Assembly: GCA_002342035.1 (NCBI GenBank) | Contig: DDPE01000075.1 | Location: 1-64,000 of the forward strand | Direction of reading: 5' to 3' | From: Asticcacaulis sp. UBA2476 | GTDB taxonomy: Bacteria > Pseudomonadota > Alphaproteobacteria > Caulobacterales > Caulobacteraceae | DNA: 64,000 bases | In this document: piece after piece, positions 58,430 through 64,000 of the stretch | How the letters are laid out: every line of letters starts with the position of its first letter | How positions within the stretch are numbered: position 1 is the first letter of the stretch | Program-made: the position numbers and the translations under genes | The notes under the pieces: model-generated | What the model saw: only the letters and a program-made list of their open reading frames with translations | Databases searched by the model: none | Told to the model about the DNA's origin: nothing

Positions 58430-59495
58430 TCATCCCGATTTCGACCACCACGAAAAGATCCTTGAGGTCGATGATCCGGATACCGGCCTCAAGGCGATTA
58501 TCGCCATCCATTCGACCGCCATCGGGCCTGCTGCCGGCGGGTGCCGGTTGTGGACCTATGACAGCTTTGGCGATGCCAGGCGTGATGCGCTGCGGCTATC
58601 GCGCGGCATGAGCTATAAGAACGCCATGGCCGACCTGCCGCTGGGCGGGGGTAAGGCCGTTATTCTGGGGCCGGTTCATTCTGAGGATCGCGCCGCCCTG
58701 TTTCGCGCCTTTGGCCGGGCGGTCGATAGTCTGGGCGGGCAATATATCACCGCCGAAGATGTCGGGGTTGGGGTGGCCGATATGAAGATGGTCGCGACCC
58801 AGACGCGCTTTGTGTCGGGGCTGGCCACGGGCGCCGGCGGAGTCGGCGGTGATCCGTCACCCTTTACCGCGCGCGGGGTCAGGGTCGGTATCGAAGCGGC
58901 AGTGCGCGCTCGTTTGGGCCGCGACAACCTTAATGGGGTGCGCGTGGCGGTGCAGGGGCTGGGCGGCGTCGGCGGCCACCTGTGTCAGGAACTGCATGAG
59001 CGTGGGGCGCGGCTGATCGTGGCCGATATCAACCCGGATCGCGTGGCCCTGATGCAGTCGCGTTATCAGGCCGATATCGCAAGCGTTGACAGCATATTGG
59101 TGCAGGACGCCGATGTCATCGCCCCCTGCGCTTTGGGCGGGGCGATCACCGAAGCGGTGGCTGCCCGTTTGAAAGCACCGATTGTCGCAGGCGGTGCCAA
59201 CAACCAGCTTTTGACGCCTCAAGCCGGTGAGATCCTGGCCGATCGCGATATTCTGTACGCGCCGGACTATGTCATCAATGGCGGCGGCATCATCATGGTC
59301 AGCGGCGAATATCTGGGCGGCCAGACCTTAGAGGGCGTACTGGCTCAGGTTGATGCCATAGGCCCACGGCTGGAGGGTATTTTTGCAGCAGCCAAACGCG
59401 ACAGCCGCATGACGCAGGATATTGCCGACACTCTGGCGCGGGCCAAGCTGATGGCGGCGCGGCAAATAAAGACACGCATCACCGAAACCGTGTAA
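58422..59495 (+). CDS. Glu/Leu/Phe/Val-type amino-acid dehydrogenase (leucine or phenylalanine dehydrogenase)
   Basis: 357 aa from ATG at 58422 (AAGGA upstream), overlapping the previous stop by eight bases. The catalytic Lys is in MSYKNAMADLPLGGGKAVI, with substrate-side GPAAGGCRLW. The NAD domain has VAVQGLGGVGGHLCQEL. Length and sequence fit the octameric leucine/phenylalanine dehydrogenase branch rather than glutamate dehydrogenase. It interconverts amino acid and 2-oxoacid, supplying the fused oxidoreductase. Leucine versus phenylalanine preference cannot be settled by eye. Confidence 0.9.
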   Translation: MFDHPDFDHHEKILEVDDPDTGLKAIIAIHSTAIGPAAGGCRLWTYDSFGDARRDALRLSRGMSYKNAMADLPLGGGKAVILGPVHSEDRAALFRAFGRAVDSLGGQYITAEDVGVGVADMKMVATQTRFVSGLATGAGGVGGDPSPFTARGVRVGIEAAVRARLGRDNLNGVRVAVQGLGGVGGHLCQELHERGARLIVADINPDRVALMQSRYQADIASVDSILVQDADVIAPCALGGAITEAVAARLKAPIVAGGANNQLLTPQAGEILADRDILYAPDYVINGGGIIMVSGEYLGGQTLEGVLAQVDAIGPRLEGIFAAAKRDSRMTQDIADTLARAKLMAARQIKTRITETV

Positions 59496-59504
59496 AACGG
59501 TCGC

Positions 59505-60515
59505 ATGACCTCAGATCTGATGGTTAGCCGAGTGGGTGACGTGGGCCGGATCACGCTGAACCGGCCCAAAGCCCTGCACACCCTGACCCTTGCGATGGTT
59601 GAAGCGATGGCGCAGGCGCTTAGCGGCTGGCGCGATGATCCGTCTGTGGCGCGCATCCTGATCGACCATGCCGAGGGCACGCGCGGGTTTTGCGCCGGGG
59701 GTGATATTCGGGCTCTGGCCGACAGCGTGCGGGGCGATGGCAAGCGTATGGAAGCGTTTTTTGCCGCCGAATACCGGCTGAATGTCCTGATCCATAACTA
59801 CCCCAAGCCGGTCATCGCCCTGATGGACGGCGTCGTCATGGGCGGCGGCGTCGGGATTTCGGTTCATGGCGCGCACCGGATCGCGACCAAAAATACCGTC
59901 TTTGCCATGCCGGAAACGGCGATCGGGCTGTTTACGGATGTGGGCGCGGGCTGGTTTTTGCCGAGATTACCCGGTGAATTGGGTACATGGCTGGCGCTGA
60001 CCGGGGCGCGCCTGAAGGGGGCGGATGTGGCCGCTGCCGGTATTGCCACCCACTATGTGGCCGATGCGACAGAGTTTAAGTCGGCCATTCTGGGCGGCGG
60101 TGATGTGAGCGGCCACGCGGAACTTGTGGCTGCCCCCACTTGCGCACCGCACATGGCCGAGATCAACCACGCATTCGCCTGCGATACCGTGCCGGAGATT
60201 ATCACAGCCCTTGAGGCCGGTAGCGACTCGGGGCAGGCGCAGGCGCAGATACTCAAAACCCGCTGTCCGGTATCCATGGCGGTGACCCTGAAACATCTGC
60301 GGATGGGCCGCGCCATGATCCGCTTTGAGGACGTAATGATTCAGGAATACCGGCTGGCGCGCCGCCTGACCCGCCGGCCTGACTTTGCCGAGGGGGTGCG
60401 CGCTGTGGTGGTCGACCGTGACCAAAATCCGCGCTGGTCACCGGCACGCGTGGAGGACGTCGATAACGCGCTGATCACGGAACTCTTCACACCTCTGTCA
60501 CCTGAGTTGTTCTAA
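59505..60515 (+). CDS. 3-Hydroxyisobutyryl-CoA hydrolase (crotonase superfamily)
   Basis: 336 aa, nine bases after the dehydrogenase, with only a weak ribosome-binding site. HIBYL-CoA hydrolase pattern: TLNRPKALHTLTLAMVEAM, TRGFCAGGDIRAL, MDGVVMGGGVGISVHGAHRIA, FAMPETAIGLFTDVGAGWFLPRLPGELG and, near the C-terminus, DFAEGVRAVVVDRDQNPRWSP. The last block separates it from plain enoyl-CoA hydratases. It frees 3-hydroxyisobutyrate in valine degradation. This makes the gene group point to branched-chain amino acids. Confidence 0.9.
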   Translation: MTSDLMVSRVGDVGRITLNRPKALHTLTLAMVEAMAQALSGWRDDPSVARILIDHAEGTRGFCAGGDIRALADSVRGDGKRMEAFFAAEYRLNVLIHNYPKPVIALMDGVVMGGGVGISVHGAHRIATKNTVFAMPETAIGLFTDVGAGWFLPRLPGELGTWLALTGARLKGADVAAAGIATHYVADATEFKSAILGGGDVSGHAELVAAPTCAPHMAEINHAFACDTVPEIITALEAGSDSGQAQAQILKTRCPVSMAVTLKHLRMGRAMIRFEDVMIQEYRLARRLTRRPDFAEGVRAVVVDRDQNPRWSPARVEDVDNALITELFTPLSPELF

Positions 60516-60577
60516 GGCGATAATACACTTAAGTTGGCAGGCGTAAGAGCGCATCCCGAAAACCGGAGGCCTGCCGT

Positions 60578-60982
60578 ATGATAACCGAACAGACCGCTAT
60601 CGTTCTTGGCCCCGGTGAGGGCCGACGCTATCCGCTGGGCCGCATGACCAGCATCTTTAAATCGGATGGTGAAGAAACCTCCGGCCGCTATTCGATCTCG
60701 GAATGGTGGCTTGAGCCCTATACCCGCGGGCCGGGCAAGCACGTCCATAGCGACAACGAAGACATCTTTTACGTCATTGAAGGCCGTGTGGCGTTTTTAG
60801 TGGGGGATCAGTGGATTGACGCCGCCAAAGGGTCGTTCGTGCGCGTGCCCGCCGGCGTGATCCACGATTTTGAAAACCAGTCGCCGGACCGTGCCGGTGT
60901 GCTCAATATCTATATTCCCGGCGGTTTTGAGGATGATATGCCGGGGATAGTTGACTGGTTTCAGAAAAATCCGGTCGATTAA
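60578..60982 (+). CDS. Cupin-domain protein
   Basis: 134 aa, GGAGG before the ATG. A single cupin barrel: PGKHVHSDNEDIFYVIEGRVAFLVGD holds the His/His/Glu metal-binding motif, and the second motif is FVRVPAGVIHDFEN, with a His. Possible roles are sugar-nucleotide, dioxygenase or sensor functions; none is indicated. It follows the valine-pathway gene by 62 bases and is closed by a terminator, so it may be the last gene of that transcript. Confidence 0.88.
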   Translation: MITEQTAIVLGPGEGRRYPLGRMTSIFKSDGEETSGRYSISEWWLEPYTRGPGKHVHSDNEDIFYVIEGRVAFLVGDQWIDAAKGSFVRVPAGVIHDFENQSPDRAGVLNIYIPGGFEDDMPGIVDWFQKNPVD

Positions 60983-60990
60983 GTGCACAA

Positions 60991-61021
60991 AAAACCCCGG
61001 CAGACATGCCGGGGTTTTTTT
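60991..61021. terminator. Bidirectional intrinsic terminator between cupin and receptor
   Basis: CCCCGGCA, loop GACA, TGCCGGGG, flanked by an A-tract and seven T residues. It ends the cupin transcript (plus) and, through the A-tract, also the convergent receptor gene (minus), which stops eight bases away. Confidence 0.93.
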
Positions 61022-61028
61022 AACTTGA

Positions 61029-63395
61029 TTACATCGGCCCGCCACCACCGGGGCCACCGCCCCAGTTGCCGCGCGGCCCACGGGGGCCCTGGGGCATATC
61101 CTCTTGCGGCTGGGTGCCGCGCACCTCGCCAAAGACATAACGCAGGGTCAGATAGGCCACTTGCCCCTGTTGCTTACGCTCGCGGATACCTTCTTGTGTA
61201 TCGCTGCGGGTATAGGTCTTGGTATTGGCCGATTCAAAGATATCGGTCACGTTCAGAGACAGGAACAGCTTGTTGCTGAAGCGGTGCGAATAGTTGACAT
61301 TGGCCGTGGCGAACGGATCGGTATAGCTTTCCCGATCAATGCGCTTGCCCTGCACATTGATGTTCACGCCCACGGTGTCCTTGGCGGTCATCTTGTAGTC
61401 GGCATTGATCCGTCCACTGACGTTAGTGCCGGTGCGTTCATAGGGCACAAGATTGCGGTCAAAGGACTGCACCTCAAAATAGGTGACCGTGCTTGAGGCC
61501 CGCATGCGCAGTTTTTCTGTCAGCTTGCCATCGAACGACATCTCAAGGCCGCCGGATTGCTGCTCACCCAGATTGACGCGGGTACGCAGAAGGACATCAG
61601 TACCGACTATTGTACCAGGTATGTAGTAGCTGACCGGCGCAATAACCTTTGAGTCCTTGCTGTAGAAGGCCTCGACATTATAGCTGTAGCCGCTTTTTTG
61701 GTATTCATAACGGACGCTGAACTTATCGGTTTCCTGTGGTTTCAGGTCGGCATTACCCGCAGAGGCATACTGATCACTGTAATAGACAATGGTCGGGTCA
61801 AGCTCCATAGCGCCCGGACGGCGGATGCGGCGCGAATAGCCTACGCGCAGACGCTCCGCCTGCGACAATATATAGCTCAGGTTCACACTCGGCGTGACAT
61901 TGGTGTAGTTGCTTTCGCCGCCTGTGCCGGTCTTGATCTCGACATCGGTGCGCTCAACTCGCAGGCCGCTGCTGAGGCTCAGCTTATCCGTATAGGCCTT
62001 GCTGTAGTTGACATAAAAGGCGCTGATGGTCTGTACGATATCCGTGATCGTGTCCTGATCCGGAATGGGCGAGGTGCCGCCGGTGCGCTGATTTAAGGTG
62101 CGGCTGTAGCTTTTCTGATTCTGGATATCGAAACCGGTCGACGCGTCCCCGCCCCACAGCCCGTGGGTATAGTCACCGCTCAGGTTCAACAGCTTTTCTT
62201 TGGTGTCGCGGTTGCTGCGGTCACTGCTGTCGGTGCGTGCGGGCACGGCATAGTTATAGAGGGTCGAGTTTTCGCTCTGGCTGTCGCCGGTATTTTCAGA
62301 GTAGCGCAGATTGAACTTTAAGGTCTCGCCTTCGGTATCGCCCCTGTGGTCAAACCGCAGCGTGCCTTCAACCGTTTCATTGTTGTTTTCACCGCGGCTG
62401 ATGCGGTTATAATCCTGCGTCAGGATGTCGTTCACATCATAGATCAGGCTGTGGCTTAAGCCGCTGTTGCTGCCTTCACGGCGCTGATAGCTGACATTAC
62501 CGGCCAGTGTATCATTGTCATTGATCTGATAGTTCAGCCCGCCGTTAACCGACATCATATCGCTCAGGCGCGGGTTATAGCTTTCCGTGACCGCACGGGT
62601 CGTCTCACCGGTCAGGGCATTGATGCGCTTACGGTCATCGGTCGATTCATTGGGGCGGCCATCGTGACGAATATTGACGCTTCCGTTCAGGATCAGCTTG
62701 GGCGTGATCTGACGGCTGGCCGAGAAATTGGCGCCGTAACGGTCATCCGAGCCCTTGTTAAGCGTGAGGGTCGGTTTTTGCTGCACAAAGCGGCCGCGCT
62801 TCATGACGATATTGATGATGCCGCCGGAGCCTTCGGCCGAAAACTGCGCGCCCGGATTGTTCATGACCTCGATGGTATCGATGTCTTCGGACGACAGGGA
62901 TTGCAAGGTGGCCGCACGGTTCTCGCCCTGCAAGGCCGTGGATGGCTTGCCATCGACCAGAATCGTCACACCCGATCCGCGCAGAGTGACATTGCCTTCC
63001 GGATCAACGGCCACGCCCGGCACCTTATTGAGAGTATCGGCGGCCACGCTGACCGGGGTTTCGGCGTCGGTCTTGGGGTCATACACCTGACGGTCGGCGC
63101 GGTTTTGCGGGCGCTCGGCGGCCACGGTCACGGTCGTGGTCGGGCCTTCCTGAGCTTCGGCCTCAACCGGCGTGGTTTTGAGGTCTTCAGGTTTCTTTTC
63201 GGTCGCAGGCGGCTGGGCCTGAGCCGGGGTTGTCGTCTGAACCGGTGTCTGAACGGGCGTTTGGGCCGGTGTCTGAGGTTGCGTTTGCGCCCATACAGGC
63301 GCGGCTAACACCAGCGCCGCCAGAGTGCTAAGCGCCGTGCCGTTCCTCAAAGCACGAAACCGCGAACCAGACAGGAGTAGATTATTATTTTTCAT
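61029..63395 (-). CDS. TonB-dependent receptor / outer-membrane beta-barrel protein with low-complexity ends
   Basis: 788 aa. Signal peptide residues 1 to about 36 (APVWA|Q). It is followed by a Pro/Gln/Thr repeat region (PQTPAQTPVQTPVQ, to about residue 62) and a charged stretch, then a plug domain with TLNKVPGVAVDPEGNVTLRGSGVTILVDGKPSTALQGE and EVMNNPGAQFSAEGSGGIINIVMKRG. The barrel ends near TLRYVFGEVRG but continues with a Gly/Pro/Met/Asn-rich tail of about 30 residues (QEDMPQGPRGPRGNW), so the normal aromatic C-terminal signal is not last. The plug and barrel resemble the OMP_b-brl_3-type receptors. Ligand unknown; a glycoside hydrolase lies divergent. Confidence 0.9.
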   Translation of the reverse strand: MKNNNLLLSGSRFRALRNGTALSTLAALVLAAPVWAQTQPQTPAQTPVQTPVQTTTPAQAQPPATEKKPEDLKTTPVEAEAQEGPTTTVTVAAERPQNRADRQVYDPKTDAETPVSVAADTLNKVPGVAVDPEGNVTLRGSGVTILVDGKPSTALQGENRAATLQSLSSEDIDTIEVMNNPGAQFSAEGSGGIINIVMKRGRFVQQKPTLTLNKGSDDRYGANFSASRQITPKLILNGSVNIRHDGRPNESTDDRKRINALTGETTRAVTESYNPRLSDMMSVNGGLNYQINDNDTLAGNVSYQRREGSNSGLSHSLIYDVNDILTQDYNRISRGENNNETVEGTLRFDHRGDTEGETLKFNLRYSENTGDSQSENSTLYNYAVPARTDSSDRSNRDTKEKLLNLSGDYTHGLWGGDASTGFDIQNQKSYSRTLNQRTGGTSPIPDQDTITDIVQTISAFYVNYSKAYTDKLSLSSGLRVERTDVEIKTGTGGESNYTNVTPSVNLSYILSQAERLRVGYSRRIRRPGAMELDPTIVYYSDQYASAGNADLKPQETDKFSVRYEYQKSGYSYNVEAFYSKDSKVIAPVSYYIPGTIVGTDVLLRTRVNLGEQQSGGLEMSFDGKLTEKLRMRASSTVTYFEVQSFDRNLVPYERTGTNVSGRINADYKMTAKDTVGVNINVQGKRIDRESYTDPFATANVNYSHRFSNKLFLSLNVTDIFESANTKTYTRSDTQEGIRERKQQGQVAYLTLRYVFGEVRGTQPQEDMPQGPRGPRGNWGGGPGGGGPM

Positions 63396-63673
63396 TATTA
63401 GGTCTTCTTCGGAAGAGTGGCATTTGTCGGATTATACGCAAGGCCTGTTAAATTTCCGTCGGATATATGGCAAGGAGTCTTGCGGCCAAAAGATGTTCAG
63501 CCCGGATTGCCATTGCGCAGATGCAAAAATGACGCACTTTATGTCAGGGATGTATGAATCTTTTCTTTAGTGAAAATATATGCGCGAAACCTTTACGCTT
63601 TTACGGGGATCACTGCCTGTGTATGATCTGAATTGATTGTTTAAGACCAATAATAACATAGCGGGAGAAAACC

Positions 63674-64000
63674 ATGCGATCTTTATGTCTGGCCGTGGGG
63701 CTGATGTGTGCGGTTGCACCCGCCGTGATGGCTCAAGCTGCGACCGAAGCGCCAAAACCGCTCTACCGTGATCCGGTGTTTGACGGCGCGGCGGATGCGT
63801 CGATTGTCTATGATGCCCCCACCAAGCAATGGAAGATGTTCTACACCAACCGGCGGGCGTCGCTGAAATTCCCGGACCCCAAGGACGTGCGCTGGGTGCA
63901 TGGCACGCCGATCGGCATCGCCACCTCAACCGATGGCCTGACATGGCGCTATGGCGGGCAGGCGGCGATTCCCCAAAGCTGCACCGGTGAGACCCTGTGG
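63674..64000 (+). CDS. Secreted glycoside-hydrolase-like beta-propeller protein, 5' part only
   Basis: 109 codons are present and the frame is still open at the window edge. GGGAG precedes the ATG. Signal peptide residues 1 to about 22 (AVAPAVMAQA). The mature start reads YRDPVFDGAADASIVYDAPTKQWKMFYTNRRA, then GTPIGIATSTDGLTWRYGG, the Asp-first blade pattern of five-bladed beta-propeller hydrolases (GH43/GH32/GH130-like). Substrate cannot be told from this part. It is divergent from the TonB-dependent receptor across 278 bases, so the two may form a carbohydrate-use unit. Confidence 0.75.
   Translation, partial: MRSLCLAVGLMCAVAPAVMAQAATEAPKPLYRDPVFDGAADASIVYDAPTKQWKMFYTNRRASLKFPDPKDVRWVHGTPIGIATSTDGLTWRYGGQAAIPQSCTGETLW

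Noticed and set aside
1..64000. tRNA, rRNA, CRISPR, prophage, integrase or toxin-antitoxin genes
   Set aside because: I looked for cloverleaf ends, repeat-spacer periodicity and the usual protein motifs and found none I could support.

Overview
The window is one continuous piece of chromosome from an alphaproteobacterium, most likely of the Caulobacterales (an Asticcacaulis- or Caulobacter-like organism). Two things support this. First, dinB carries an alphaproteobacterial LexA box (GAAC-N7-GAAC). Second, the window combines large TonB-dependent receptors for plant sugars, a glucuronate branch with an enolase-superfamily mannonate dehydratase, and complete Phe/Tyr and Leu degradation operons. 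The genus is an inference. I see no rRNA, tRNA, CRISPR array, transposase, integrase or phage gene.

Layout. 1-2.5 kb: a LuxR-type membrane-anchored regulator with a second reading frame nested inside it, a small membrane protein, and SOS-controlled dinB. 2.5-10.2 kb: a Ca2+/H+ antiporter, a Rid protein and a Rieske ferredoxin trail a tyrosine-degradation operon (hppD-hmgA-fahA-maiA). This is divergent from phhB-phhA, so the block converts phenylalanine to fumarate plus acetoacetate. 10.2-23.1 kb: a glycan-building and acyl-decoration locus. It holds a GtrA-like membrane protein, two large multi-membrane GT-C-like proteins, a GtrB/DPM1-like glycosyltransferase, an epimerase, a four-cysteine GMC oxidoreductase, and a set resembling the Dlt D-alanylation machinery (MBOAT, SGNH protein, acyl carrier protein, acyl-AMP ligase) plus a ketoreductase. 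23.4-24.9 kb: two unrelated membrane proteins.

24.9-34.2 kb: a glucuronoxylan/glucuronate module (manD-uxaC-aguA, a divergent TonB-dependent receptor, a GntR/FCD regulator) with matching operator-like sites between manD and the receptor. 34.2-39.6 kb: a soluble double-PAS chemotaxis protein, an AIM24-family protein, a PL10-type pectate lyase and two tandem paralogous membrane proteins. 39.6-46.2 kb: a MoxR-ATPase/DUF58/DUF4350/DUF4129/SpoIIM/RDD membrane operon.

46.2-53.6 kb: a LysR regulator divergent from a full leucine-to-HMG-CoA operon (liuB-C-D-A-E). 53.7-60.5 kb: a DUF4142-like protein, an Lrp/AsnC regulator, a fused indolepyruvate-type 2-oxoacid:ferredoxin oxidoreductase, a leucine/phenylalanine dehydrogenase and a 3-hydroxyisobutyryl-CoA hydrolase, which together suggest amino-acid deamination feeding ferredoxin-linked decarboxylation. 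60.5-64 kb: a cupin, a second TonB-dependent receptor with unusual low-complexity ends, and the start of a secreted glycoside hydrolase cut by the window edge.

Non-coding structure includes two copies of a palindromic repeat family at gene 3' ends, two other dispersed palindromes (one supplying a ribosome-binding site), three clear intrinsic terminators and several operator-like palindromes.
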